From positions 62,001 through 126,000 of the forward strand of contig CAWINH010000002.1 in assembly GCA_963837425.1 (NCBI GenBank): DNA of 64,000 nt. The letters are read 5' to 3'. This DNA comes from CAWINH01 sp963837425 (GTDB lineage: Bacteria; Chloroflexota; Limnocylindria; QHBO01). The translations under genes were made by a program, and so were the position numbers. Positions 17,675 to 25,743 of the stretch are shown here, piece after piece. Each line of letters starts with the position of its first letter. Within the stretch, counting starts at the first letter, position 1. The notes under the pieces are model-generated. The model worked only from the letters and a program-made list of their open reading frames with translations. It searched no databases and was not told the DNA's origin.

Positions 17675-17717
17675 TCAGCAAACACGGGATCAGCAACACG
17701 GGATCAGCAACACGGGT
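17675..17717. repeat. three direct 14-15 bp iterons upstream of the DtxR-type gene
   Basis: TCAGCAAACACGGGA, TCAGCAACACGGGA and TCAGCAACACGGGT follow each other without gaps, starting at 17675, 17690 and 17704. They end 18 bp before the TAGAAT -10 box of the metal regulator gene, so they cover the -35 region. They may be regulator-binding iterons or simple replication slippage. Confidence 0.6.
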
Positions 17718-17749
17718 CCGCACCGGCCCCCGTTCTAGAATTCGAGCGC

Positions 17750-18541
17750 ATGACGGAAGAACACGGCACGGCGACCGACGCCGTATCGCTCCCCGCGCAG
17801 CCGACGGATACCGCATCCGACTACCTGATGACAATCCGGTACATGCTCGGTGAGGGCCCGCCGGTGATCGCCGCGCGTGTCGCGGAGCGGATGGGAGTCA
17901 GCGCGGCCACGGTGAGCGAGATGGTCAACCGGCTGACCCGCGAGGGCCTGCTGCTGGTCGACGACGCGACCCGTCAGCTGGCGCTCACCGACGAAGGCCG
18001 GCGGATCGCGGAGCGCACGTTCCGGCGCCACGCCGTCGCGGAGTGGCTGCTCACCGAGGTGGTGGGGCTCGGGTGGGCGGAGGCCGATGAGGAGGCGCAC
18101 CACCTCCAGCACGCCCTCTCCGAGCGGGTCACGGACCGCATCGACGAGCTGCTGGGGCGGCCACCGACCTGTCCACATGGCAACCCGATCCCGCGCGACG
18201 GTCGAACGCCGGAGCGCCCGGAGGGGATGGCGCTCTCCACGGCCGCGGCCGGTGCCGACGTGACGATCCTGCGCGTCACCGAGGAGGCGGAGGAGGATGC
18301 GAGGCTCCTCACCTTCCTCCAGGAGCACGCCATGCGTCCTGGCGCCGTGCTCAGCGTGCGGGAGGTCGCCGAGCACATCGGGACGATGACCCTCGACGGC
18401 CCGGCCGGCGAGGTGACGCTGGGGCTCACCGCCGCCGCCAAGCTGCGGGCGCTCCCCGGCCGTGCGGATCCAGCCCTCTTCCACGAGGTGCCGGCGCGGG
18501 CCCGCATTGCCAGCCGCGTCGCCAACCAGGACGCGGGGTGA
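17750..18541 (+). CDS. DtxR/IdeR/MntR family metal-dependent regulator
   Basis: The 263-residue protein has the DtxR layout: winged helix (TASDYLMTIRYML, VAERMGVSAATVSEMVNRL, TREGLLLVDD), a dimerisation/metal domain containing the ligands EEAHHLQHALSERV and CPHGNPIP, and a C-terminal FeoA/SH3-like domain (about 175-250). The three-domain length matches DtxR/IdeR better than the short MntR. It should sense Fe2+ or Mn2+ and repress uptake genes. TAGAAT at 17736-17741 precedes the ATG by 8 bp. It sits upstream of a small membrane protein. Confidence 0.9.
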   Translation: MTEEHGTATDAVSLPAQPTDTASDYLMTIRYMLGEGPPVIAARVAERMGVSAATVSEMVNRLTREGLLLVDDATRQLALTDEGRRIAERTFRRHAVAEWLLTEVVGLGWAEADEEAHHLQHALSERVTDRIDELLGRPPTCPHGNPIPRDGRTPERPEGMALSTAAAGADVTILRVTEEAEEDARLLTFLQEHAMRPGAVLSVREVAEHIGTMTLDGPAGEVTLGLTAAAKLRALPGRADPALFHEVPARARIASRVANQDAG

Positions 18542-18594
18542 TTTGCTACGATGCGCATCGTCCACCGCCCGCCCCGCGCCGGGAGCCCGCGTCC

Positions 18595-18798
18595 ATGATC
18601 AAGAACCGCAACTTCCGCGCCATCGTCGCCGGGATCGCCACGATCCTTTGGCTGGGCTACATGTTCGTGGGCCTGGCCGTCATCGACGCCGTGGCACCCA
18701 CCGTGCGCGGCAACGGGCCGGAGAGCTTCGCGGCGTTCCTGGGCTTGATTGGCGGCCTCGTCGTGAGCGGTCTCGTCATGTGGGCCGCCACCGACTGA
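18595..18798 (+). CDS. small two-helix membrane protein
   Basis: The 67-residue protein begins MIKNRNFRAIV and has two hydrophobic segments (about 8-30 and 47-65) joined by a short outside loop, with an acidic end. The start is supported by GGGAG at 18582-18586; a TACGAT box at 18547-18552 could be its -10, giving a short leader. I recognise no family. It follows the metal regulator by 53 bp on the same strand and could be part of its regulon. Confidence 0.6.
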   Translation: MIKNRNFRAIVAGIATILWLGYMFVGLAVIDAVAPTVRGNGPESFAAFLGLIGGLVVSGLVMWAATD

Positions 18799-18805
18799 CC
18801 GCCGG

Positions 18806-19690
18806 CTAGTCCACGTCGCCGGAGTACTGGTCCGCGCTGGCCGGGCGGTTGCGGTCGACGCCCGGCGAGAGCAGCCTTTCGTAGAGGCCGGGGCGCCGAT
18901 CGGCGATCGTGTCCCACTCGTGCTCCCCGGGGCGCTTCCGCACGTGGGTGGTCCGCGCGACTGCCGGGTCGATCTCGCCGACCAGGAGCTCCTCATCCGT
19001 ATCCGAGGCCTGGGCGAGCACCGCGCCGTCGCAATCGACGAGGACCGAGCGGCCCATGAAGGTCGTGCCGCGTTCCGTGCCAACCCGGTCCGCGGCCAGC
19101 AGGTAGCAGTGGTTCTCCGCCGCGCGCGCCGGGGCGAAGAGGTTCGGGTGAAAGCTCACGCCCAGCGGCCAGTTCGTGGGCAGGGCGATGAGGTCCGCCC
19201 CGTCGAGGGCGCACATCCGCGCCGCCTCCGGGAAACGGAGGTCGTAGCAGACCAGGACGCCGATCCGCAGCCCGCCCACCTCGAAGACCTGCGGGGCGTC
19301 CGGCCCTGGGGTCGTGAAACGGTCGACTCCCAGGAACGGGAGGTGCATCTTCCGGTACCGGAACTGGCGGCCGTCCGGCGTGTGGACCAGGGCGGCGTTG
19401 TAGATCTCGCGCGCGGTCGGTTCCAGGGTGCCGCAGATCACCGTGACCCGATGCGTCTCGGCCAACCCGGCGAGCGTGCGGTCCGCGAGTGCGTCCGCGC
19501 GGCGGGCGACCGGCAGCGCCTCGTCGAGGGAGGCGAAGGCGTAGCCGGTGATTGCAGCCTCGGGGAGGACGACCACGGCCGCGCCGGCGGCGGCAGCATC
19601 GGCGACTGCCGCGCTGATCCGCTCGAGGTTACGCTCGACCTCCCCGATCTGTGGATCGATCTGGCAGGCCGCCACTCGCACCGTCGCCAT
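18806..19690 (-). CDS. carbon-nitrogen hydrolase (nitrilase superfamily)
   Basis: The 294-residue protein has the Glu-Lys-Cys triad of the nitrilase superfamily: Glu44 in LPEAAITGY, Lys114 in YRKMHLP and Cys148 in VCYDLRFPE. Members hydrolyse amides (omega-amidases, N-carbamoyl hydrolases, nitrilases); the exact substrate is not readable. The start ATG at 19690 has TAAGAT (19702-19697) six bases upstream, indicating a leaderless mRNA. It converges on the small membrane protein gene. Confidence 0.9.
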   Translation of the reverse strand: MATVRVAACQIDPQIGEVERNLERISAAVADAAAAGAAVVVLPEAAITGYAFASLDEALPVARRADALADRTLAGLAETHRVTVICGTLEPTAREIYNAALVHTPDGRQFRYRKMHLPFLGVDRFTTPGPDAPQVFEVGGLRIGVLVCYDLRFPEAARMCALDGADLIALPTNWPLGVSFHPNLFAPARAAENHCYLLAADRVGTERGTTFMGRSVLVDCDGAVLAQASDTDEELLVGEIDPAVARTTHVRKRPGEHEWDTIADRRPGLYERLLSPGVDRNRPASADQYSGDVD

Positions 19691-19719
19691 CGGCCCATCT
19701 TACGCGACGCGCCCGGCAG

Positions 19720-20361
19720 TCAGCCCAGGACGAGCAGGCGGCCGGAGATCGGCGGAAGCCCCTCGTAGCTCTCGGTGAGGGAGGGCATCTCGCTGGTCGG
19801 GACGTCGAGGACTGTCGCTGCGGCATCGGTGAACAGCGCGTACGGGTGCGCCCCGATCACATCACGGGCGTGGTTTTTCAGGAGCCGATGCGCCACGATC
19901 ACCTCCGGCCCGGCGAGCTCCTCGCGCCCGACGATGCGCTGCAGGACGTACTCACCGTGGTGGAGCACGAACTTGAGATCGAGCCCGTTCACGAGCGAGC
20001 ACGAGTTGCAGGCGCAGGTCATCTCCGAGCGACCCTTGGCCAGCCGCGCGGCGAAAGCCGCGTAGCAGCTGCGCAGACTTGCGGTGACCGCCTCGCCGCG
20101 GACGGATTCGGGCCCGTCGGGTGCGACCGCGAAGATGGCGTCCCCCTCGAATTTCACGACCGCGAAGGCGGGCGCCAGGACGGTGGCCATGGTGTCGAGG
20201 ACGCCCGACAGGAGGGCGTAGACCGGAGCGGGCTCACCGCTGTCTGCGTTCAGCTCGGCGTGTGCGGTGGCGATTCCCTGCAGAAAGCCCGTGTAGCCGG
20301 AGATGTCGGCGAGCAGCAGGGCGCCTCGCTGCCGCGAGGTTGAGGCGGGCACGAGGTCCAT
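19720..20361 (-). CDS. DUF2652 protein (nucleotidyl-cyclase-like fold)
   Basis: From ATG 20361 the protein has 213 residues and begins ALLLADISGYTGFLQG, the pattern of class III nucleotidyl cyclase-like domains of DUF2652. It then has VVKFEGDAIFA, a CACNSC cluster and LKFVLHHGEYV. Catalytic ability is uncertain because the full cyclase residue set is not evident. The longer frame (to 20454) would start before a hairpin and overlap the next gene; 20382 is another possible start. It is followed on the same strand by the nitrilase gene after 29 bp. Confidence 0.75.
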   Translation of the reverse strand: MDLVPASTSRQRGALLLADISGYTGFLQGIATAHAELNADSGEPAPVYALLSGVLDTMATVLAPAFAVVKFEGDAIFAVAPDGPESVRGEAVTASLRSCYAAFAARLAKGRSEMTCACNSCSLVNGLDLKFVLHHGEYVLQRIVGREELAGPEVIVAHRLLKNHARDVIGAHPYALFTDAAATVLDVPTSEMPSLTESYEGLPPISGRLLVLG

Positions 20362-20392
20362 TGAGCGGTCATTCTCCCGCATCTGGGCCGAT

Positions 20393-20414
20393 GGCCGCGA
20401 GTCGTCCCGCGGCC
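20393..20414 (-). terminator. hairpin after the anchored protein gene
   Basis: GGCCGCG and CGCGGCC pair around loop AGTCGTCC, 30 nt after the stop of the gene at 20445-21971. The same arms and nearly the same loop occur in the hairpin at 21996-22027, so it is a shared local terminator type. A second C/G-rich hairpin (CCCCCGCTGCGGGGG) lies between it and the stop. Confidence 0.5.
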
Positions 20415-20444
20415 GCGTCTGGAGCCCCCCCGCTGCGGGGGCCA

Positions 20445-21971
20445 TCACCTGCATGACGAGCAGCCGATCGTGCTGTCAGGGAAGATCGGTTCGAGCGTCA
20501 CCTCACCTCCCTCGAACTGGTACTGGAGCACGTACCGATTCCGCTCCTCGCTCTGCTCGAGGCCGGCGGACCGCAGCTCGGCGTCCAGGCTGCGCGCGTC
20601 CTCGGTCGTCAGGCCGCGGCAGTCCCAGCCTGGTGGGGCCCCCACCGGCCAGGTCAGCGGCTCCGCGCTCAGCAGATCAGCGGCCGTAGTCGGGAGACTC
20701 TCCAGGAGGAGCTGGCCAAAGCGCATTGCCGGTGAGGTGGCGACGAGACACGCGGCGTATCCCGGCGGGACGTAGGCGCGAACCTCGCGATCCTCCCATG
20801 CGCTGGGCGGGAGCCACTCGACCAGCGCAAGGGGATCCTTTTCGGCGAGGTCTGCGTGTGCCTGGACCATCGCGACCCCGACAGGCGTCAGGCGTTGTTC
20901 GAGATAGCCGGTCGAGTAGGCATTCGAGCCCGCGGGTCCCGCGTGGAGCATGTACCAGATCAGCCTTCCGTCATCGTAGACGCGTGCCAGGCCCCTGAAC
21001 GGAAGCTCGCCGCCGAGGACCGGGTACTGGTCGACGAGCTCGGCGTGCGCCGCGCCGCTCGGTTCGGCGCTGATGGGGGGCAGTCCAACGAAGCCCGCGC
21101 CGATGATCGCCGGCGTCAGGTCGGCTGACTGGGCATGAATGGGCACGACGCGCGCCGATGCCACCACCCCGCGAAGCTCGTCGAGGTGGGTCTGCGGCGC
21201 CCAGATGACGGTGTACGAGCCGAAGACCAGGGTCGCCTCGTTGACGTCGATGGCCCAAAGCTCGAGCTGCATGTCGGGACCACGCGGACCGAAGTCGCCG
21301 ACGATGCTGTCCCAGACGTGGTTGGGCTGACAGGAATCGGCGGGCGTCGTGAAGTGGAAGTAGTGCCCCGGGTAGCCATCCAGCATGAACGCTACGGGGC
21401 CCCGCGCCGACAGCGTGCCGGGTACCCCTTCCGCCGGGCTGGCTGCGGGGTCCGATGGCCCGGGACCCGGCTCACTGCCGTTGTCGAGTCCCAGGCAGCC
21501 ACTGCCCACGAGATCGGTGGTGGTCACGGTCAACCTGTCGATCCCCGGGCGCCCGGTCGCCAGCAGACGCGGAGCGAAGTAGTCACTCGCAAACGATCCG
21601 GGAACCGTCAGGGTCACGAGCATTCCATCGATCTCGACGCTCACCGGGGTCCCGGCCGGAAGGTGTACCGACCCCGCGTCGGATGCCCCCTCGAGGGGCG
21701 GCGCTGAAGTCCTCGCCGGCGCCGGCGTTGGCGACGCGGTCGGTGCGCTCGGCCTGGCACTTGGCGGAACGCTCGTCCTCGCCACGTCGGGCGCCGGCGC
21801 AGGCCGCGCCACGATGGCGAGCGCCAGGGTCGCGCCGACCACCGCGCCGGCGGCGAACACGAACGTGGCCGGCATGCCTCCGCCGCGTCGCGAACGGCGC
21901 GGTGGGCTGCTCGTCGAGCCGTCGAGCTCCGTGATCGTCGAGTCGCCGGGATCGACCCAGGGTGAGGTCAT
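20445..21971 (-). CDS. single-pass membrane-anchored protein of unknown function
   Basis: The 508-residue protein has a cytoplasmic basic head, one membrane segment (about 35-55), a Pro/Ser/Thr/Ala linker to residue 95, and a large extracytoplasmic part ending CSSCR. The outer part has several Cys residues and a mixed alpha/beta appearance; one stretch (HYFHFTTPADSC) resembles the outer domains of the anti-sigma-like proteins next door. I recognise no family. It lies downstream of an ECF sigma/anti-sigma pair, separated by a hairpin, so it may be a separate unit. Confidence 0.7.
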   Translation of the reverse strand: MTSPWVDPGDSTITELDGSTSSPPRRSRRGGGMPATFVFAAGAVVGATLALAIVARPAPAPDVARTSVPPSARPSAPTASPTPAPARTSAPPLEGASDAGSVHLPAGTPVSVEIDGMLVTLTVPGSFASDYFAPRLLATGRPGIDRLTVTTTDLVGSGCLGLDNGSEPGPGPSDPAASPAEGVPGTLSARGPVAFMLDGYPGHYFHFTTPADSCQPNHVWDSIVGDFGPRGPDMQLELWAIDVNEATLVFGSYTVIWAPQTHLDELRGVVASARVVPIHAQSADLTPAIIGAGFVGLPPISAEPSGAAHAELVDQYPVLGGELPFRGLARVYDDGRLIWYMLHAGPAGSNAYSTGYLEQRLTPVGVAMVQAHADLAEKDPLALVEWLPPSAWEDREVRAYVPPGYAACLVATSPAMRFGQLLLESLPTTAADLLSAEPLTWPVGAPPGWDCRGLTTEDARSLDAELRSAGLEQSEERNRYVLQYQFEGGEVTLEPIFPDSTIGCSSCR

Positions 21972-21995
21972 GGGGCACCGGGGGAGGAAGTCACG

Positions 21996-22027
21996 CCGAT
22001 GGCCGCGAGTCTTCCCGCGGCCATCGG
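21996..22027 (-). terminator. 12-bp hairpin after the first anti-sigma-like gene
   Basis: CCGATGGCCGCG and CGCGGCCATCGG form a perfect 12-bp stem around loop AGTCTTCC, 20 nt after the stop at 22048. No T-tract follows. Its position between two same-strand genes fits an intrinsic-type terminator. Confidence 0.6.
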
Positions 22028-22047
22028 CTGGTCAGCATCGGCCTGCT

Positions 22048-22929
22048 CTAGTCGAACTGGATCGAGCCGATGATCTGCTGGATTTCGTCGCCGAGCACCG
22101 CATCCGAGCCGATCTGGTCGGTATGGAACAGGTATGTCTGCCCATCGAGGTCGAAGACCCAATCTCGGATGACGCTCGCCTTGTCGTTGGGATAGAACGA
22201 GACATCGCCGTAGAGCCAGAACGACGTCTCGTCGCATGCGAAGTCGCCATCGATGGTCAGGACCACCAGCTTGCCCGGCACGCCGTCGACCGTGAGGTCC
22301 ATTGGCGCCGCCGCATTGGTGCCGGCGATCTGGGTGAGGGCGGTCGCGGCGTCATCCAGCGAGGTGACCGGAGTTACGGTGCCGGCGCAGGGATCAATCG
22401 ATACCACGTCCAGGGAGCTCAGGGGCGTGATCCACGCAAATCCAGGATTCGGGAATGCTTCCCTGGTCTCGATGAACCCGCTGTACCCGGGCTGGCTGCT
22501 CTGCCAGAGCTCGGATGAGAGGGCGAACGAGTAGTGGACCGACGCCTCGGTGAGGTGGTATCGCCCGGGCGCGATGTCCCCTTCCGGCAGCCCTACCGGG
22601 ATTGCCGCGACCGAAGGTGTCGGCGAAGGGGTCGGCGATGGGGAGGCCGTCGGCGTTGGGGAGGCCGTCGGCGTTGGGGTGCCGCCGACGTTCGAGCCGC
22701 CGAGCACGTTGAGGCCGATGAAGACGGCGACCACCGCAACCGCTGCGGTCGCCAGGCCGTAGGCAATGAACTTGGCCATGTGGGGTGTCCTCCGCGGGCC
22801 GATGAAGACCCGCTGGCGTGTCTGCTCAATGCGATCGCGCACGGTGTCGTAGACCCGATCCGGCAGCACGGAGTGCCCCTCCTCGAGGAACGCGTGGATC
22901 AGCCGATCGGGGTCACGTTGCGCGGTCAT
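22048..22929 (-). CDS. putative membrane anti-sigma factor (partner of the ECF sigma upstream)
   Basis: The 293-residue protein has a cytoplasmic head of about 50 residues with GHSVLPDRVYDTVRDRIEQT, one membrane segment (about 53-75), a Thr/Pro/Ser linker and an outside domain with paired Cys. The gene starts inside the sigma gene's stop (ATGA overlap), the usual arrangement for anti-sigma factors. It lacks the HxxxCxxC zinc motif of RsrA-type proteins. The head motif LPDRV recurs in its paralogue at 24150-25046, so this is probably the sigma-binding segment in this lineage (inference). Confidence 0.75.
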   Translation of the reverse strand: MTAQRDPDRLIHAFLEEGHSVLPDRVYDTVRDRIEQTRQRVFIGPRRTPHMAKFIAYGLATAAVAVVAVFIGLNVLGGSNVGGTPTPTASPTPTASPSPTPSPTPSVAAIPVGLPEGDIAPGRYHLTEASVHYSFALSSELWQSSQPGYSGFIETREAFPNPGFAWITPLSSLDVVSIDPCAGTVTPVTSLDDAATALTQIAGTNAAAPMDLTVDGVPGKLVVLTIDGDFACDETSFWLYGDVSFYPNDKASVIRDWVFDLDGQTYLFHTDQIGSDAVLGDEIQQIIGSIQFD

Positions 22930-23480
22930 GCCATTCGCTCCTGGGATGAGGACGGCGTCCGGGCATCGGCGTCAACGCTGGCTCGCAGCGCCGTCGTGGC
23001 GTGAAAGAGGCGGGACTTCGCGGTCCCGACGGGAATGTCGAGTTGGGCGGCCACCTCGGACACCGAGAGCCCGAGGTAGTGATGAAAGACGAGGACCGCT
23101 CGCTGCTCGAGGGTGAGCCTGCGGAAGGCGCGTTCGAGCTGATCGCGGTCATGAATGGTGAGGTACTCGTCGGGGCCGTACGCGCCCTCGACGGGGAGGA
23201 TCCGGATGTCGGTCGACCAACGGCGGCGACGCCTGGCCTCGGCGTAGCAGGCATTGGTCAGGATCCGGTGGAGCCAGGGCTCGAATCGATCGGGGTCACG
23301 CAGTGCCCGAAGCTGCTGCCAGGCCGTGATCAGCGCGGTCTGGGCGGCGTCCTCGGCCAGGTCGACGTCGCGGAGGATCCGAACCGCGATCGCCATGCAC
23401 CGGTCACCGACCGTCCTCGCCAGGGCGTCGAAGGCCTCTGGATCGCCCCGTTGGGCACGGTCGACCAGCTCTCGCTGCAC
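22926..23480 (-). CDS. ECF-family RNA polymerase sigma factor
   Basis: The 184-residue protein has sigma region 2 (DPEAFDALARTVGDRCMAIA, then DAAQTALITAWQQL with -10 recognition) and region 4 (LTLEQRAVLVFHHYLGLSVS, then EVAAQLDIPVGTAKSRL). There is no region 1.1 or 3, as expected for ECF factors. The GTG start at 23480 has a strong GGAGGAGAGG just upstream. Its stop overlaps the start of the anti-sigma-like gene by 4 bp, so the pair is translationally coupled. Confidence 0.92.
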   Translation of the reverse strand: MQRELVDRAQRGDPEAFDALARTVGDRCMAIAVRILRDVDLAEDAAQTALITAWQQLRALRDPDRFEPWLHRILTNACYAEARRRRRWSTDIRILPVEGAYGPDEYLTIHDRDQLERAFRRLTLEQRAVLVFHHYLGLSVSEVAAQLDIPVGTAKSRLFHATTALRASVDADARTPSSSQERMA

Positions 23481-23569
23481 CCTCTCCTCCGAACCTCCGG
23501 CGATCGGACCGATCTGACCCGATCACATAGAAGAGTCCGCGGGGAAGCCTATCGGTTTAATCTGGCTCG

Positions 23570-24067
23570 GTGGATACCTGGCGGGCGATCAACTCGGTGC
23601 GCACCGTGCGGCAGTTCGCCGAACGGCCGCTGGCGCCCCAGCACGTCGATCGGATCCTGAACGCCGGTCGTCGGGCGGGAAGCAGCAAGAACGAGCAGCG
23701 CTGGACGTTCATCGTGGTCCGCGACCGCGACCACCTCCGTGAGCTGGCGGAGGTCGGCCGTTTCGCCGGCCACCTGGCCGGGGCCACGGTGGCCGTGGCC
23801 CTCGTCACCCCGGATGAGAAGGGCCCGCGCAACGCCTCGGTGATGTGGGACCTGGGACGGGCGGCCCAGAACATGGTGCTCGCCGCCTGGGAGCTCGGGA
23901 TCGGGAGCGTGCCGGCCACGGTCTACGACCACGATCTCGCGGCCCGGCTGCTGGGGCTCCCGGACGACCGGCGCTGCGACTTCCTCCTCTCCTTCGGCTA
24001 CCCGGCGGATCCCGCGAAGCTCACCGCGCCGAATCGCGCCGGCGGGCGTCTCCCGCTCGACCAGTGA
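23570..24067 (+). CDS. nitroreductase family protein
   Basis: The 165-residue protein has the nitroreductase FMN-binding pattern: INSVRTVRQFAERPLAP at the start, AGSSKNEQRWTFIVV, and GRAAQNMVLAAWELGIGSVP near the end. Such enzymes reduce nitro groups, quinones or flavins with NAD(P)H as dimers. The start is GTG 23570, with TTTAAT (23556-23561) 8 bp before it, another apparent leaderless mRNA. It lies between the two ECF sigma modules, in the opposite orientation. Confidence 0.88.
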   Translation: MDTWRAINSVRTVRQFAERPLAPQHVDRILNAGRRAGSSKNEQRWTFIVVRDRDHLRELAEVGRFAGHLAGATVAVALVTPDEKGPRNASVMWDLGRAAQNMVLAAWELGIGSVPATVYDHDLAARLLGLPDDRRCDFLLSFGYPADPAKLTAPNRAGGRLPLDQ

Positions 24068-24092
24068 TCCGCGAGGAGCGCTGGTAGCGACT

Positions 24093-24126
24093 CGACGCCC
24101 GCGGAGATCACTCCCCGCGGGCGTCG
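24093..24126. terminator. 12-bp hairpin between convergent genes
   Basis: CGACGCCCGCGG and CCGCGGGCGTCG pair perfectly around a 10-nt loop. It lies between the nitroreductase stop (24067) and the anti-sigma-like stop (24150), so it could end transcription from both sides. No T-tract is present. Confidence 0.6.
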
Positions 24127-24149
24127 GATGCCGGGCGAATGGGGGTTGG

Positions 24150-25046
24150 TCAGCTGGCCGGGGCGAGCTGGAGCGAGTCGAAGACCGCCTGCGCCTCCGC
24201 CCGCTGCTGATCGGTGGATGTAGGCCAGTCAGTGGCGTCGATCACGACCCGCGTACCCGCGACGTCGAGGATCCAGACTCGATCCTGCTCGCCCGGGGTC
24301 ATGTTGATCATCGCTCCGAGGGGCAGCTGCCAGATCACGTAGCCTGACTGTGACAGGGTGCAACCGGAGAAGCTGTCCGGCGCGGTCATGGTCAGCAGCG
24401 TTCCGCTGTATCCACTCACGGAGACATCGGAGACATTGGTCACCGCGATTCCGGGCATGTTGGTGAGGGCGTTCACCAGGTCGGCGGTCGACGGCCCCGG
24501 CGACGGGACAAGGAATCCCTTGTCGCTGTGACAGGGATCCACTGATACCAGGTCGAAGATCGAGAGGAAGACGCCTTCCTGGCTGTTGCTCGGTCCGAGG
24601 TCGACGAGGTAGGGACCGCCGATTCTGCCCTGCCAGCCTTCGGGCACGGTGAAGGTCGCCCGTAGGCTGAATGGGGCGCCGGCGACGTAGGTCCCGGCCG
24701 CGAGTGCACCGCCTGACGCCGGCATCGGCCGGGGCGTTGCAGTCGGGCTGGGCGATGGGGTGGGGCTCGCCGTCGGCGTCGGATTGCTGCCGCCGACGCC
24801 GCTGGTGTTCGGCCCGATGAGGAACCTGAAGCCAAGGAGAACCACGGCGGCCACGACGACCGCTGCAATCCCGAGGCGCATTGTGTTGTTCACGGGGGGG
24901 AACCTCCGCACCAGCCAACCGGACCGGTGCTGTGGTGTGGCTGGGAGCTGGTCGAGAACGGCGTCGAGGACGCGGTCCGGGAGCGTCGCCACGCCACCCT
25001 CAAGCCACGAGCGAACGGCGCGATCCACGTCGCGTGGCGCGCTCAT
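24150..25046 (-). CDS. putative membrane anti-sigma factor, paralogue of the one at 22048-22929
   Basis: From ATG 25046 the protein has 298 residues: a cytoplasmic head with ATLPDRVLDAVLDQLPATPQ, one membrane segment (about 58-76), a Pro/Thr/Ser linker and an outside domain with Cys residues (VSVDPCHSDKGF, SFSGCTLSQSGY). The start overlaps the sigma stop as ATGA. The frame continues far upstream (to 25661) but that is antisense to the sigma gene. Its role as sigma partner is inferred from order, topology and the shared LPDRV motif. Confidence 0.75.
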   Translation of the reverse strand: MSAPRDVDRAVRSWLEGGVATLPDRVLDAVLDQLPATPQHRSGWLVRRFPPVNNTMRLGIAAVVVAAVVLLGFRFLIGPNTSGVGGSNPTPTASPTPSPSPTATPRPMPASGGALAAGTYVAGAPFSLRATFTVPEGWQGRIGGPYLVDLGPSNSQEGVFLSIFDLVSVDPCHSDKGFLVPSPGPSTADLVNALTNMPGIAVTNVSDVSVSGYSGTLLTMTAPDSFSGCTLSQSGYVIWQLPLGAMINMTPGEQDRVWILDVAGTRVVIDATDWPTSTDQQRAEAQAVFDSLQLAPAS

Positions 25047-25591
25047 CGGGCGGCCCTGCGGACGGGTGGGCGAGCGTCGGCGTCGAGCGCCGCACGCAGG
25101 CCACGCATCGCGTAATGAAGTCGGGATCGAACCGTTCCCTCCGGCACGCCGAGCGCTTCGGCCACGTCGGGGAGCGGCAGGTCGAGGTAGTGGTGCAAGA
25201 CCACCACCGCACGATGATCGAGCGAGAGCCGCCGGAAGCCACGTTCGAGCTGGTCGCGATCCACGACCGAGTTGAGCGCGCCGCCCGATGTCGGCTCTTC
25301 TGCCGGCAACAGGCGGAGGTTTGGCGCCCAGCGGCGCGATTTCCGGCCCTCGGCGTAGCAGGCGCGCACAAGGAGCCGGTACGACCAGGCCTCGAAGCGG
25401 GTCGGGTCGCGGAGCTGCGGGAGGTCCTGCCAGATGGCGAGCAGCGCCTGCTGCGTCGCGTCTTCGGCGAGGTCGGTGTCGCGCAGGATCCTGGACGACA
25501 CCGCATGGAACCGATCGCCAATAGCCACGGCGAGGCTCGCGAAGGCCTGCTCGTCGCCATTTCGTGCACGCATGATGAGTGTGGAATCCAT
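25043..25591 (-). CDS. ECF-family RNA polymerase sigma factor
   Basis: From ATG 25591 (MDSTLIMRARNGDEQAFASL) the protein has 182 residues with sigma2 (DATQQALLAIWQDLPQLRDP) and sigma4 (LSLDHRAVVVLHHYLDLPLP, DVAEALGVPEGTVRSRLHYA). It is a clear paralogue of the sigma factor at 22926-23480: both keep the phrase ACYAE between regions 2 and 4 and R.L.RDQLERGFRRL-like text before region 4. It is coupled to its anti-sigma-like gene by a 4-bp overlap. The signal sensed is unknown. Confidence 0.92.
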   Translation of the reverse strand: MDSTLIMRARNGDEQAFASLAVAIGDRFHAVSSRILRDTDLAEDATQQALLAIWQDLPQLRDPTRFEAWSYRLLVRACYAEGRKSRRWAPNLRLLPAEEPTSGGALNSVVDRDQLERGFRRLSLDHRAVVVLHHYLDLPLPDVAEALGVPEGTVRSRLHYAMRGLRAALDADARPPVRRAAR

Positions 25592-25743
25592 GCCTCGGTC
25601 CGAATGCTGCGCCGGTTGGGCCCGACGCATCTATCCATATGGGCGGCCGGGAGGTTGCCACGACTCAATCTTCGAGTCCGGCGTGCTCCGCGGCCGATAG
25701 GATGGGCGCCAATGGATGCGACCCCCTTCGCTATGATCTCGGC

